A DNA stretch of 64,000 nucleotides, from the NCBI GenBank assembly GCA_026988015.1, contig JALSMA010000075.1, forward strand, positions 22,153-86,152, read 5' to 3'. Every line of letters begins with the position of its first letter. Positions within the stretch are counted from its first letter, which is position 1. This document shows positions 43,130 to 52,957 of this stretch, piece by piece. The notes beneath the pieces are model-generated. The model was given only the letters and a program-made list of their open reading frames with translations. It was not told where the DNA came from and searched no databases. This DNA comes from Desulfobulbaceae bacterium. GTDB taxonomy: Bacteria; Desulfobacterota; Desulfobulbia; Desulfobulbales; Desulfocapsaceae. Position numbers and translations under genes: made by a program.

Positions 43130-44712
43130 TATCTGTTTCGTTCTTTATCAAGAGTGAATATCACAGAACTTCCCATGCCCGGCCGAGAGTTTATAGCAAG
43201 ATCCCCGGAGAGAAGTTTTACTCGTTCTGCCATTGCCTGCAGCCCGATTCCCCTTGTTTTTCCTGTTGACCTAGAGACTGCTTCAACATCGAAGCCACAG
43301 CCGTTGTCATGGATTGCCAGGATAATTGAATCATCTGTCTGGTATGCCTGAACCTGAACGTTACTGGCATCTGCATGTTTAATTACATTAGTTAAGGATT
43401 CCTGAAGCAACCGGTAAAGATGACGTTGCTCTGCTGTTGAAAAGAATGATCCGATTGGTTCCATTTTAATATCAATCTCTATCTCAGAACAACCAAGAAA
43501 TCCGCTGATAAGATTATCAAATGCCGCATCGATACCCAGGTCATCAACCATCATTGGCCAGAGATCCCGGGATAGTTTCCTTACATTTTCAATCTGAAGG
43601 TTCACATATTGTCGTGTTTCACCAAGCTCCTTAACAAGCCTGTCTTTCCAATATTCATCATTGCGGTGAAGATTATTCTCCATAGCCCACAGCTGAAGCT
43701 TTAAGGCGGCAAGAGACTGGCCGAACTCATCGTGAAGCTCCATTGCAATCCTGCGCCTTTCATCATCCTGAGCGGTGAGCAGCATGGCTGACAGATCTCC
43801 GAGCCGCTCCTCTGATAGTCGAAGTTGTTCTTCGGCTATTTTACGCTGAGTGATATCACGAATCATAGACCCGACAATTCGTTCTCCACCTGAAAGATCG
43901 ATACAAAACAGGTTCAGCTCCATTTCGAGATACTCTTTATTTTTTTTCTGTACCCGAACCTCTCTCGGGTGTGATGTCATGTTGCTTGTGAGCAGTATTG
44001 ATATCTCCTCTCTCACACCTTTTCTGTCATCGGGGTGCAGAGCATACCCTAGGGGCTTATCCATGAATTCCTGGTCATTGTAACCTAGAAGGGTTTTTAC
44101 TGCAGGGTTGGTGTACAGGCCTTTGCCTTTAACGTCAAAGAGAATGATGATATCCTGGGATGCCTGGGTAAACTTCCGGAATCGCTCTTCACTTTCCCTG
44201 AGGGAACTTTCGAGTTTTTTTCTTCTTTGAACATCCCGTTCCAGTTCCTCGTTTACACTGAGGAGCTGCTGATTGGTACGTTCAAGGTGTATGTTTTTTT
44301 TCTCAAGCTCAATTGTCAGGGAGATATTTTCTTTCTTGAGGTGATAAAGATCCCTGGCCCTGTCAATAATTTGGTTAAGCTCATTTGTATTCCAGGGTTT
44401 AAGGATATACTGGTAGATTCTCCCTAGATTTATAGCGTCAAGGATATACTCAACCTGGCTATGGGCAGTAAGAAGAACACGTATCGGATCTGGATCAATA
44501 TCGTATATCATACCAAGCATGTCGGTACCGCTGATACCTGGCATGCGTTGATCTGATATAACAAGGCCAATATCAGCTGTTTTTGTGAAACACTCAAGCC
44601 CCTCTTCACCAGATGCCGCTGTTATGATTTCATATCTGTCTTGAAAAATCATCCTGAAATTCAGGAGATTGATATCTTCATCGTCAACAAAAAGAATTTT
44701 AAATGGTTTCAT
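43129..44712 (-). CDS. Receiver-PAS-histidine kinase (HisKA_3 class)
   Basis: The 527-aa protein has an N-terminal receiver (FVDDEDINLLNF, phospho-acceptor Asp54 in VISDQRMPG), a coiled-coil region (about 120-165) and a PAS domain (about 168-285: ERFRKFTQASQDIIILFDVKG). A HisKA_3 dimerisation domain follows with phospho-acceptor His in RRIAMELHDEFGQSLAALKLQL, then an HATPase with IHDNGCGFD and GIGLQAMAERVKLLSG. No transmembrane segment is seen, so it is cytoplasmic. The receiver-first order suggests it takes a signal from another kinase. The output regulator (usually NarL-type) is not adjacent, and the stimulus is unknown. Confidence 0.92.
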   Translation of the reverse strand: MKPFKILFVDDEDINLLNFRMIFQDRYEIITAASGEEGLECFTKTADIGLVISDQRMPGISGTDMLGMIYDIDPDPIRVLLTAHSQVEYILDAINLGRIYQYILKPWNTNELNQIIDRARDLYHLKKENISLTIELEKKNIHLERTNQQLLSVNEELERDVQRRKKLESSLRESEERFRKFTQASQDIIILFDVKGKGLYTNPAVKTLLGYNDQEFMDKPLGYALHPDDRKGVREEISILLTSNMTSHPREVRVQKKNKEYLEMELNLFCIDLSGGERIVGSMIRDITQRKIAEEQLRLSEERLGDLSAMLLTAQDDERRRIAMELHDEFGQSLAALKLQLWAMENNLHRNDEYWKDRLVKELGETRQYVNLQIENVRKLSRDLWPMMVDDLGIDAAFDNLISGFLGCSEIEIDIKMEPIGSFFSTAEQRHLYRLLQESLTNVIKHADASNVQVQAYQTDDSIILAIHDNGCGFDVEAVSRSTGKTRGIGLQAMAERVKLLSGDLAINSRPGMGSSVIFTLDKERNR

Positions 44713-44724
44713 AGGCTGTATCTG

Positions 44725-46539
44725 TTACTGTTTGACTGCTTCCACTGATGATTTATCCCTGCCCCACCAGGTCATCAACAGTTGATAATGATTATAATAG
44801 AGTGGCAGAGTCTTTGGTTGCATGAACTTATTATGGTAAGCAAGCCGATGAACATTGAGATACCAGTTTGGTACAACGTAATAGCCATACCAGAGAACCC
44901 TATCAAGCGCTCTGCAGGCTGCAGTAAGCTCTTCCTGGGTTGCTGCGTAGACAATTTTATCTACCATGACATCAACTACCGGATCTTTGATACCTGCAAG
45001 ATTCCGGGAACCTGGGCGATCGGATGACTCGGAATGCCAGTAATTTTTCTGTTCGTTGCCGGGAGATAGTGACTGGCCATAGACCTGAACAATCATATCA
45101 AAGTCGAACTTCTGAATTCTGTCGGTATACAGGGCAGGATCTATGGTTCTGTAATCAACCTGGATCCCCAGTCTCTTCAGGTTGTTGACATAGGGTGCCA
45201 TAACTCTCTCAAAGGATGGCGAGACCAGAAGTATTTCAAATGAAAACGGTTGCCCTGAATCATTCTTTAAAATGCCACCATCCACTTTCCAGCCGGCATC
45301 GAGAAGCAACTTGCTGGCCTTTCGCAGGTTGGCTCGCATACCACCTCTATCTGACGAATCAGGTGCTTTCAATGGAGTAGAGAATACTTCCGGGGGAATC
45401 ACCTCTTTAAAAGGCTCGAGATAGGATAATTCAAGACCGGAAGGTGTGCCCTCAGCCGCCAGGTATGAGTTGCTGAAATACGAGTTACTTCTTTTATACT
45501 GGTTGTAAAAAAGAGACTTATTAGTCCATTTGAAATCAAACGCTAGACCCAGTGCTCTGCGAACCCGGATATCCTGAAACTGCGGGCGTCTGGTGTTCAT
45601 CAGGAAACCCTGCATGCCTGCATTATTTTTATGGGGAAAGCGCTTTTTTATCAACTCTCCATTTTCGAAACGTTTGCCAACCATGTCACGGGCCCATTGT
45701 TTGGCTATATTCACCAGCATAAAATCAAATTCACCAGCCTTAAAAGCCTCAACGGCAACGATTTGATCTTTATAGTAATTAACAACAATGGAATCAAAAT
45801 TATACATCCCCTTTCGGACTGGATGATCGATGGCCCAATAATCTGGATTGCGGGTGTAACTGATGGAACGGCCCTGGTTGACTTTATCAATAATGTAAGG
45901 ACCTGATCCCATGAGGGGCATCATCGCATCACCTGCAAACGAACGATTCTCAAAAAATGCTTTGGGCAAGACAGGGATCTGAGCTGCTATCATGTGCAAT
46001 TCGCGGTTTGTCCTGTTAAAGATAAACTGTACACGATGTTCATCGAGGACCTTTGCCTCCTTGATGTCTTGGTAGTAATAGGGGTAAAAAGGATGTACCT
46101 TGTCACCCTTAAATGTTTCAAGGGAAAATTTCACATCTTCTGGAGTAATGGGCTTTCCGTCAGAAAAACGAGCATTTTCGTTGATTGTAAAGATCATGGA
46201 TAGTTTGTCTGCAGCAAGTTCAATATCTTTGGCAATAAGACCATATTCAGCAAAAGGTTCGTCGAGGGAACCTACAGCAAGTGGCTCGAAAACAAACATT
46301 TCAATACCTAATGGTGCAGTCCCTTTAAGCGTAAAAGGATTCATCTTGTCAAAACTGCCATTGTCATGGAGGACTAAACGCCCCCCCTTTGCAGCGTCAG
46401 GTGATGTGTAGTCAAACCGGGTAAAACCTGCCTTATATTTCAACTTCCCATCAATTGAAATTCCATGGGTTGCATGTGATGCAGACACACTGAAGACAAG
46501 AACAAAAAGTGTGATAATAAAATTAAAACAGGATGACAT
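44725..46539 (-). CDS. Extracellular solute-binding protein, family 5 (YejA-like)
   Basis: The 604-aa protein has a Sec signal peptide (about residues 1-22, MSSCFNFIITLFVLVFSVSA) and a family 5 peptide-binding domain. The opening FTRFDYTSPDAAKGGRLVLHD and FSDGKPITPEDVKFSLETFKGD resemble YejA, the periplasmic binding protein for a microcin C/oligopeptide ABC importer. No permease or ATPase gene is adjacent, so the rest of the transporter is elsewhere or absent. GGAGAAG lies six bases before the ATG at 46539. It lies 12 bases upstream of the receiver-kinase gene in the same orientation. Confidence 0.85.
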   Translation of the reverse strand: MSSCFNFIITLFVLVFSVSASHATHGISIDGKLKYKAGFTRFDYTSPDAAKGGRLVLHDNGSFDKMNPFTLKGTAPLGIEMFVFEPLAVGSLDEPFAEYGLIAKDIELAADKLSMIFTINENARFSDGKPITPEDVKFSLETFKGDKVHPFYPYYYQDIKEAKVLDEHRVQFIFNRTNRELHMIAAQIPVLPKAFFENRSFAGDAMMPLMGSGPYIIDKVNQGRSISYTRNPDYWAIDHPVRKGMYNFDSIVVNYYKDQIVAVEAFKAGEFDFMLVNIAKQWARDMVGKRFENGELIKKRFPHKNNAGMQGFLMNTRRPQFQDIRVRRALGLAFDFKWTNKSLFYNQYKRSNSYFSNSYLAAEGTPSGLELSYLEPFKEVIPPEVFSTPLKAPDSSDRGGMRANLRKASKLLLDAGWKVDGGILKNDSGQPFSFEILLVSPSFERVMAPYVNNLKRLGIQVDYRTIDPALYTDRIQKFDFDMIVQVYGQSLSPGNEQKNYWHSESSDRPGSRNLAGIKDPVVDVMVDKIVYAATQEELTAACRALDRVLWYGYYVVPNWYLNVHRLAYHNKFMQPKTLPLYYNHYQLLMTWWGRDKSSVEAVKQ

Positions 46540-46934
46540 TGGTAACTTCTCCGGTAGGATTTGATTTTGTCTGCATGGCGTTTGCCTGGGTCCATGATCG
46601 TTCGATGGTGATGCCGCCTGGTTTTCATTGAACACACTAGCACTGAGACATGATATCAACAGGTTCAAAGTAACAGGATGCATCGGCAGTCCCCTCGCTG
46701 CAAGAGGGCTTGAAGTTTCTATTGCCTCTCTGAGCAAGGACCCCATACTCGCATTTCTGATTGTTACCAGAAGCAATCATGTAATCGATACGGATTCAGG
46801 CTTTAGTAAATACTGACTCCCACAAAGGGATTATCTACTGGCAACAGTATCATTTTTGGGGTAATATGCCAAATTTTCCTGTCCAGTCACACAGGAATTT
46901 ACAGCAAAACCATTTTTAATTCAGGAGTATGCCC
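46540..46934. other. Divergent intergenic region between the YejA-like gene and leuC
   Basis: This 395-base stretch has no credible gene. Near the leuC end a small hairpin pairs TTCCTGT (46876-46882) with ACAGGAA (46891-46897), which may lie in the leuC leader. AGGAG of leuC lies at its very end. I found no clean promoter match. Confidence 0.5.
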
Positions 46935-48221
46935 ATGGGAAAAACCATTACCCAAAAAATATTTGATGCGCATCTGCGTGACAGCCCGACCCCGGAAAAT
47001 ATGGTGCTTGATCTTGATGTAGTCCTTTGTCATGAAATAACCACCCCTATCGCCATCATGGATTTGATAGAAAAAGGTATGGATAGGGTATTTGATCCAG
47101 ACAGGATTAAGGCAGTAATTGACCATGTTACTCCCGCAAAAGATTCCAAAACTGCTGCACAGGGAAAAATAATGCGGGAATGGGCCAGGCGACACCGAAT
47201 TAAGGACTTCTTTGATATTGGTAAGAACGGTGTGTGCCATGCTCTGTTCCCTGAAAAAGGTTTTATCCGCCCCGGATACACTGTGATCATGGGTGACTCC
47301 CATACCTGTACCCATGGTGCATTTGGCGCCTTTGCTGCAGGAGTTGGTACAACTGATCTTGAAGTTGGTATCTTGAAAGGCGTCTGCACATTTCGATCCC
47401 CGGTCTCAATGAAGATAGAAATAAGTGGCACGCTTCAGAGAGGCGTGTCAGCAAAAGATGTGATTCTTGCCATAATAAAAAAACTTACCGTCAATGGTGC
47501 CACAGACAGGGTTATTGAGTTTACCGGACCACTCGTCAAACAGATGAACATGGCCTCCCGCATGACCTTGTGTAACATGGCGGTTGAGGCAGGTGCCACA
47601 AGTGGCCTCTGTTATCCGGATCGTGTTACTGCTGAGTACCTTTGGCCCTTTATAAAAAATGAGTACACTACCATAGATGACGCCGTTGTAGATTTCACGA
47701 AATGGCACTCAGATGATGATGCTGTGTATGCAGAGGTTTTGGAAATCAATGTATCAGACCTTGAGCCTCAAGTTACCTTTGGGTACAAACCTGATCACGT
47801 TAAAGACATAAAAGATATGGAAGGGACCGCAGTTGATCAGATTTATATCGGATCGTGCACCAATGGCCGGATCGAAGATTTACGACAGGCAGCTGAAATT
47901 CTCAAGGGAAAAAAACTGGCCGCTGGTGTCAGGGGAATCGTAACACCAGCTACTCCTGCAATCTACTCCCAGGCACTTGAAGAAGGTATCATTAAAATTT
48001 TCATGGACGCCGGGTTCTGTGTTTTGAACCCGACCTGTGGAGCCTGCCTAGGAATGAGCTCCGGAGTATTGGCAGAAGATGAGATCTGTGCCTCAACCAC
48101 CAATCGAAATTTTAACGGTAGGATGGGCAAGGGGGGCATGGTTCACCTTATGAGTCCTGCAACCGCTGCAGCCACAGCCGTAAACGGAACCATCAGTGAT
48201 CCCAGACAATTTCTCGCCTAA
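46935..48221 (+). CDS. leuC: 3-isopropylmalate/citramalate isomerase large subunit
   Basis: LeuC is the iron-sulfur aconitase-family subunit that isomerises 2-isopropylmalate and, in organisms with CimA, citramalate. The 428-aa protein is the shorter, archaeal-like type. It shows TITQKIFDAHL, MGDSHTCTHGAFGAFAAGVGTTD, YIGSCTNGRIEDLRQAAEIL and the cluster Cys in PTCGACLGMSSGVL, then STTNRNFNGRMGKGG. The ATG at 46935 has AGGAG seven bases upstream; the ATG at 46929 is too close to it. leuD follows after 18 bases. A homoaconitase role is possible for this subtype but less likely in a bacterium. Confidence 0.92.
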   Translation: MGKTITQKIFDAHLRDSPTPENMVLDLDVVLCHEITTPIAIMDLIEKGMDRVFDPDRIKAVIDHVTPAKDSKTAAQGKIMREWARRHRIKDFFDIGKNGVCHALFPEKGFIRPGYTVIMGDSHTCTHGAFGAFAAGVGTTDLEVGILKGVCTFRSPVSMKIEISGTLQRGVSAKDVILAIIKKLTVNGATDRVIEFTGPLVKQMNMASRMTLCNMAVEAGATSGLCYPDRVTAEYLWPFIKNEYTTIDDAVVDFTKWHSDDDAVYAEVLEINVSDLEPQVTFGYKPDHVKDIKDMEGTAVDQIYIGSCTNGRIEDLRQAAEILKGKKLAAGVRGIVTPATPAIYSQALEEGIIKIFMDAGFCVLNPTCGACLGMSSGVLAEDEICASTTNRNFNGRMGKGGMVHLMSPATAAATAVNGTISDPRQFLA

Positions 48222-48239
48222 TATAGAGGTACATAGAGT

Positions 48240-48776
48240 ATGAAAACTTTTGGAGGTCCTGCAATACTGCTGGACAGAAATGATATAAACACCGACGAAA
48301 TAATACCAGCTAAATATCTCACTGAAATCACAAAAATTGCGCTAAAACAACACTTACTTGAGGACTTACTTCTCGACGGCAAACCCTTTAACAGCCACTC
48401 AACTGAGATGGAAGAGGCAAAGGTGGTAATTACCAGAGGCAACTTCGGTTGTGGTTCCTCACGGGAACACGCAGTATGGGCTTTTGAGGTAAATAACATA
48501 AATGTGGTTATTGCTTCAAGTTTTGCCAGAATATTTCGTCAGAATATGTTTAACTGCGGTATTCTTGCCATGGAACTGAATGAGGGAGATATTGATGCTC
48601 TTTTTTCCATGAATGGAAAAATCTCCATTGCGGTGGATATGGGAGAAGAAAAAATAACGGCAACTTCTGATGACACCTCACAGCTGGATCTGGAGTTCAG
48701 CTTTTCTCTCAACTCCTACGACAAGAATCTCGTCAGTGCCGGCGGATGGCTGGCATATGCTGACAAAAACTATTAG
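48240..48776 (+). CDS. leuD: 3-isopropylmalate/citramalate isomerase small subunit
   Basis: LeuD (178 aa) supplies the substrate-binding swivel domain of the isomerase. It has LLDRNDINTDEIIPAKYL and the GNFGCGSSREHAVWAF signature with its conserved Ser-Arg. Its short length matches the archaeal-like LeuCD pair. It is translated from ATG 48240 with AGAGG upstream, and the operon ends here at a strong terminator shared with the converging J-protein gene. Confidence 0.93.
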   Translation: MKTFGGPAILLDRNDINTDEIIPAKYLTEITKIALKQHLLEDLLLDGKPFNSHSTEMEEAKVVITRGNFGCGSSREHAVWAFEVNNINVVIASSFARIFRQNMFNCGILAMELNEGDIDALFSMNGKISIAVDMGEEKITATSDDTSQLDLEFSFSLNSYDKNLVSAGGWLAYADKNY

Positions 48777-48791
48777 CTCAGGACACCCACA

Positions 48792-48834
48792 ACAAAACAG
48801 GACGAGCAGGGAGCTCCCCATCGTCCTGTTTTGT
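48792..48834. terminator. Terminator hairpin between leuD and the J-protein gene
   Basis: ACAAAACAGGACGA (48792-48805) pairs with TCGTCCTGTTTTGT (48821-48834), and the inner GGGAGCTCCC also folds. The arms carry A and T runs at the outer ends, so it can terminate leuCD and also read-through from the opposite strand. Confidence 0.8.
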
Positions 48835-48875
48835 CTCCGCTGGTGTCTGTCGTAAAGGGCGCCTTCCGATAAAAT

Positions 48876-49811
48876 CTACAAACCATATTGCTGTAATTTC
48901 TCTATCATTTCCTGCTGTTCAACATTAAGCTCTTTGGGAATATCAACGCCAACTTTCACAAAAAGATCACCACGACTGTTGCCATGAGGGCCCTCCGGTA
49001 AACCATACCCTTTGAGGCGTAGTTTTGAATCACCCTGGATACCGGGCGGGACATTTACCTTGAATTTCTTTCCATCAAGGGTTTCAACATCAACTTTTGC
49101 ACCTAGACATGCCTGACTGAATGGTATTTTTTGCTCAAAAATCAGATTATCCCCTTCTCTCTGGTAGTTTTTGTGAGGTGCAATATCTACTTTAAGGTAG
49201 AGATCACCAGGGGTACCACCAGGAGGAGCCTGTCCCCCCTTCCCTTTGAGTCGAAGTTTTTTTCCTGCCTCTATACCTTTGGGTACTTTTACATTAACAC
49301 TCTGACTAGCCCCGTTATTTCGTAAGGCGATACTTTTTTCTGCACCATTCAACACATCCTCAAGGGTAACAGATAGTTGGTAGGTGATGTCTTGTCCTTT
49401 GGGCGGAGTCTGATGACAACTTCCTCCATTGCAACCTCCTCCAGTCTGACCAAAAATCGAACCGAAGGAACCCGCACCGCCTCCCATGGTTGAACGGAAT
49501 CCGTTACTGCCCTGAGCCCTTCCTCCAAATCCAAACTGACGCAGAATATCATCCATATTGAAATTTCTAAATATATCCTCCTGGGAATAACGCTGATGAA
49601 AATCAGTCGAGCCGTAAGTGTCATACTGCTGCTTTTTCTCTGGATCAGAAAGAACAGCATACGCTTCGCTGATCTCTTTGAACTTTTCTTCAGCCATCTT
49701 GTCACCCTTATTTTTATCAGGATGATATTGTAACGCAAGTTTTCGGTATGCTTTCTTGATTTCCTGGGTGGAAGCCCCCTTGCTCACACCCAAAATTTCG
49801 TAATATTCCAC
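48876..49811 (-). CDS. DnaJ-type co-chaperone, CbpA-like (no zinc-finger domain)
   Basis: The 311-aa protein has an N-terminal J domain with [13 protein letters not shown] (HPD), a Gly/Phe-rich linker (about residues 95-135) and two C-terminal client-binding domains ([17 protein letters not shown], then [15 protein letters not shown]). The central zinc finger of DnaJ is absent apart from a pair of Cys in the linker, so it is a class B (CbpA-type) J protein that presents clients to DnaK. It is transcribed alone, between a shared terminator and the ssb terminator. Confidence 0.9.
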   Translation of the reverse strand: MEYYEILGVSKGASTQEIKKAYRKLALQYHPDKNKGDKMAEEKFKEISEAYAVLSDPEKKQQYDTYGSTDFHQRYSQEDIFRNFNMDDILRQFGFGGRAQGSNGFRSTMGGGAGSFGSIFGQTGGGCNGGSCHQTPPKGQDITYQLSVTLEDVLNGAEKSIALRNNGASQSVNVKVPKGIEAGKKLRLKGKGGQAPPGGTPGDLYLKVDIAPHKNYQREGDNLIFEQKIPFSQACLGAKVDVETLDGKKFKVNVPPGIQGDSKLRLKGYGLPEGPHGNSRGDLFVKVGVDIPKELNVEQQEMIEKLQQYGL

Positions 49812-49955
49812 CTATCTCCTCCATGTCTACTGTGTCACATTAACCTTCCGCACGGTAAAAAAGCATTCCGTCAACGCAATATTGTACCATGCTAGTCTGT
49901 GTACTATTTGTAGCAACAATAGGAACAGGAGGTGCTGCAGTCAAGGGATGGGATA

Positions 49956-50015
49956 ACAAAAAAAACTCCGGGATTTCCAGGCTGGTTTTTGGTGTTCGCC
50001 GTGAAATCCCGGAGT
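49956..50015 (-). terminator. Intrinsic terminator downstream of ssb
   Basis: On the minus strand a 13-bp stem pairs ACTCCGGGATTTC (50015-50003) with GAAATCCCGGAGT (49977-49965) and is followed by a T-run reading through 49964-49957. It is the expected end of the ssb transcript, 12 bases after its stop. Confidence 0.85.
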
Positions 50016-50027
50016 GATTCGAAACTA

Positions 50028-50462
50028 TTAAAACGGAACATCCTCTCCCGTTCCTCCGCCACCGAAGCCTCCTCCAGAAGGTGCTGCAGGCACAGGTGGT
50101 TCACCAGGCCCGCCAGCGCCTCCCCCCCCTACGTCCCCCTTGGAGTCGAGCATTTTCATCTCTCTGGCTACAATTTCAGTGGTATACTTGTCGTTACCAT
50201 TCTGATCCTGCCATTTACGGGTCTGGATTTTCCCTTCAATATAAACCTTGGAGCCCTTATGAAGATATTCGCCACAGATCTCTGCAAGCCGTCGCCACGC
50301 AACAATCCTGTGCCACTCTGTTGCTTCCTGTTGCTGGCCGTCTTTCCCTTTCCAGCGCTCCGTGGTTGCCACATTAAAAGTTGCAACAGGGGTTCCTTCC
50401 TGTGTAAAACGAATTTCCGGGTCAGCCCCAAGATTACCTATGACCATAGCTTTGTTGAGCAT
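50028..50462 (-). CDS. ssb: Single-stranded DNA-binding protein
   Basis: SSB coats single-stranded DNA in replication and repair. The 144-aa protein has the OB fold ([68 protein letters not shown]), a Gly-Pro-rich linker and the acidic interaction tip GTGEDVPF. The ATG at 50462 has GGAGGAAAC just before it; a longer frame upstream lacks SSB similarity. It is a single-gene unit with its own terminator. Confidence 0.96.
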   Translation of the reverse strand: MLNKAMVIGNLGADPEIRFTQEGTPVATFNVATTERWKGKDGQQQEATEWHRIVAWRRLAEICGEYLHKGSKVYIEGKIQTRKWQDQNGNDKYTTEIVAREMKMLDSKGDVGGGGAGGPGEPPVPAAPSGGGFGGGGTGEDVPF

Positions 50463-50561
50463 GTTTCCTCCGATGTAATTACTTTGAATTAAAGAGTTTA
50501 ATCTAAAACAAACAGAAATATAAAACTGATATTTATGACAAACCCAAATCATACAACCTCA

Positions 50562-50652
50562 TAAAAAGGTTACCGTCAGGGTAGACTTGTAATAAACTTC
50601 ATATCCGAATCACTGGAATTCCTTATTTTTTCAACGCACTAAGATACGCTAA
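50562..50652. repeat. Dispersed intergenic repeat, family 3, copy 1
   Basis: GGTAGACTTGTAATAAACT, then TTCATATCCGAATCACTGG and AAGATACG align with GAATAGACCTGTGAAAAACT and TTCATATCAGCAGTACGG at 63785-63888. It occupies the 317-base gap upstream of ssb; the rest of the gap has no credible gene (a plus-strand frame at 50693-51016 is only a shadow). Confidence 0.4.
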
Positions 50653-50779
50653 AAAGAAAAAAAAACTGTACCTCAAGGGCACTTCCTAAAGGGTGCACGA
50701 CGAAGGAGATGATGCGTTTTCACGAGTCCATCGAAACAGATTAATACCACAGGGCATCTTGTTTAGGCCAGTTAATTTT

Positions 50780-51901
50780 TTAATGACTTATTGTACGATC
50801 GAGCATCGCTGGAAGACCACCTTTCTCCTCCGGAGTATAGCCCATGACTTCTCTCCAGATTTCATCACTCTCCATACAAAAATAGATGCAAGTCTTCGGT
50901 GCAGCGTAGTTTTTAAGAAGAGAATAGATATGACTATAGAGATTTACTCGCTGCGGCCGGAAATATCGTTTTTTATTATCAAGCCCTTCGATGAATTCCT
51001 GATAAAATATTCGTGAACCTGGGAAACGGTTGGTTCCGATTGTTTTTAAAGATGGCAGGTAACGAAGAGCCCCAAGTGATATCCAGACAATCTGATCCGC
51101 AGGCACAACCTGAAACAGTCGGGTTATGGTTTCCCTGTATCCTTCTTCCCAACCCTGATGATATATGATAGGATCAAAATGAAAGGCAAGCCGATACCCC
51201 CATTTTGCGCATTGTGCTGCCGCCGCAAGGCGCTCCTCAAGGGTGGCAGTTCTTAGCTCCTCTTTCTGCATGATTTTTGTGCTGTTGAGGGACCATGCGA
51301 GAATGGTCCTACCGTTATGATCCAACCCTTCGAGGTTTTCTATTACTGCACTCTTTGTTTTTAACTCAAGCACCGCCCGCCTTTGGTCAGCCATGAATTC
51401 CACCAGCTTGGGGCTGAATCCCGTGATTCTATCAAGCCCCATAGAATCAGTAAATTCTCCTGTTCCAATACGAAAAAAGCTGTCAGGTTCCCTTGTAAAT
51501 GTTGCCCTCATTTCTTCTAACAGGTCATCAGTGTTTACAAAAAAACTAAGCCAGGATTGATTCAAATATGCTTGGAGTATGCAGTAGACACAATCCATCG
51601 GGCAACCCATACCAATATTGAGCACCTGATAATCACAGCATCTGTACTCCCTGGTTCCGGGACATGGTTTGAAAAAGTGGCCTCGGTTTTTACAGAGTAG
51701 AAGATGGCGTTTTCCTGTGACAAGATTTGCAGGGTACTCTCCCTCTATACCTTTCGGATCTTCCCGATCAGCAATCACAGTTACAGGAAGAGCAGCTCTC
51801 TCAATGATTTCTTTTGTATAGGAAAGCTCCATACAGGACTCTTCCACATGGATATACTTCACGTAAAGTGACGGGTCCTGCCAAGAATGCTGTTTTCTCA
51901 T
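50780..51901 (-). CDS. Radical SAM protein related to spore photoproduct lyase
   Basis: The 373-aa protein has a radical SAM cluster motif GMGCPMDCVYCILQAYLNQ (CX3CX2C) preceded by CKNRGHFFKPCPGTREYRCC, then FRIGTGEFTDSM, LELKTKSAVIENL and LAFHFDPIIYHQGWEEGY. This layout is that of the SPL branch. SPL repairs spore-specific thymine dimers in Firmicutes, but homologues in non-spore formers have other or unknown roles, so photoproduct repair is not claimed. The upstream glycosyltransferase stop is only six bases away, so they share a transcript. AAAGGATC precedes the ATG. Confidence 0.82.
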   Translation of the reverse strand: MRKQHSWQDPSLYVKYIHVEESCMELSYTKEIIERAALPVTVIADREDPKGIEGEYPANLVTGKRHLLLCKNRGHFFKPCPGTREYRCCDYQVLNIGMGCPMDCVYCILQAYLNQSWLSFFVNTDDLLEEMRATFTREPDSFFRIGTGEFTDSMGLDRITGFSPKLVEFMADQRRAVLELKTKSAVIENLEGLDHNGRTILAWSLNSTKIMQKEELRTATLEERLAAAAQCAKWGYRLAFHFDPIIYHQGWEEGYRETITRLFQVVPADQIVWISLGALRYLPSLKTIGTNRFPGSRIFYQEFIEGLDNKKRYFRPQRVNLYSHIYSLLKNYAAPKTCIYFCMESDEIWREVMGYTPEEKGGLPAMLDRTISH

Positions 51902-51907
51902 GATCCT

Positions 51908-52825
51908 TTATGATATGGACTTCAAGTTCGATTGAGGTATAAGGTGTGACGGAATGGATGCAGATATGCAAGTGTTCATCTGCAAAGCACTTTCCAGCCA
52001 TTCCGTAAGAGCAAGGTATTGCCTGCCGTGGATACCTTTACCGTGTTTAAGACAACCTGTTCCGTAAAGTTTGCATTTACGTTGCAGTTCCTTCAAGGCG
52101 TTCCAGGTTTGATCAGGATTCAGTCGTCCACTATTGACAAGATCGATGATTGAATGGATTCGCAGTCTGTCCATGCCAACTCTATATTGGTACGACACCT
52201 GATCCTCCCTGCCCCCCTCCTTGATGGTGAGTGCCTCATCAATCAGCAGAAAATCATGGGCGCAGCTTATGCGTAACCAGAAATCGTAATCCTCGCAGCA
52301 GCGCAGGTCTTCATTAAAAAGCCCCGTTGTCTCAAAGAGTTCTCTTCGTACCATCACAGTTGACATGCCTACCCCGCATATCCTGAGGCAATGGTCAAAG
52401 ATATAACCATTTCGGGGCTGATGGATTTTCTTCTGGTTCAGGTGTTGCCCTCTTCTAAACCACCGCTCTCTGGTGTGGGACACAAGGTAATCGGGATTTG
52501 TCTGCATTTCACCATATTGTACCTGCAGTTTCCTTTTCTCCCAGTGATCATCGGAATCAAGAAATGCAATATGGGAAAAACTTGATTCCATGACCCCCTT
52601 GTTACGCGCTGCTGCCGGACCACTTTGTTTCTGTTTGAAATAATGCACAGGAATTTCACAATTTCTTGAAAAGGTATTAACTGCGTCGTAAGTATAATCA
52701 GTTGAACCGTCATCAACGATAATAATTTCACCACAGGGCACTGTCTGGTTCTTGACTGAATCCAAAGCACGGGTAATCAACACCGAACGGTTATATGTTG
52801 GGATGATTACAGAAAGTCCTGTCAT
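51908..52825 (-). CDS. Family 2 glycosyltransferase
   Basis: The 305-aa GT-A protein begins LSVIIPTYNRSVLITRALDSV with IIVDDGSTDYTYDAV and the DxD-like HIAFLDSDDHWE, and has the acceptor motif CEDYDFWLRISC. It transfers a sugar from a nucleotide donor to an unknown acceptor; there is no surface-polysaccharide cluster around it. The start at 52825 puts the GT-A fold at the N terminus; a longer frame reaches 52903. It diverges from rng across a 132-base gap. Confidence 0.85.
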   Translation of the reverse strand: MTGLSVIIPTYNRSVLITRALDSVKNQTVPCGEIIIVDDGSTDYTYDAVNTFSRNCEIPVHYFKQKQSGPAAARNKGVMESSFSHIAFLDSDDHWEKRKLQVQYGEMQTNPDYLVSHTRERWFRRGQHLNQKKIHQPRNGYIFDHCLRICGVGMSTVMVRRELFETTGLFNEDLRCCEDYDFWLRISCAHDFLLIDEALTIKEGGREDQVSYQYRVGMDRLRIHSIIDLVNSGRLNPDQTWNALKELQRKCKLYGTGCLKHGKGIHGRQYLALTEWLESALQMNTCISASIPSHLIPQSNLKSIS

Positions 52826-52957
52826 GGGTAAATTACCGGTGATTTGTTTGGATTTAAGTGGAGATTTTACAAACAAAATACTGTATATATAAAAGATTTT
52901 CAATACACACGAACACTCTGTCAGCTTCCCAACGACTCTCTCTTGAAAAGAAGATAT

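Noticed and set aside
46540..46776. N-terminal extension of the YejA-like protein by about 79 residues
   Set aside because: A clear signal peptide with GGAGAAG before its Met at 46539 marks the real start.
50693..51016. Plus-strand frame of 107 codons overlapping the SPL-like gene
   Set aside because: It is antisense to a well-supported gene for most of its length, has no family similarity and a poor start.
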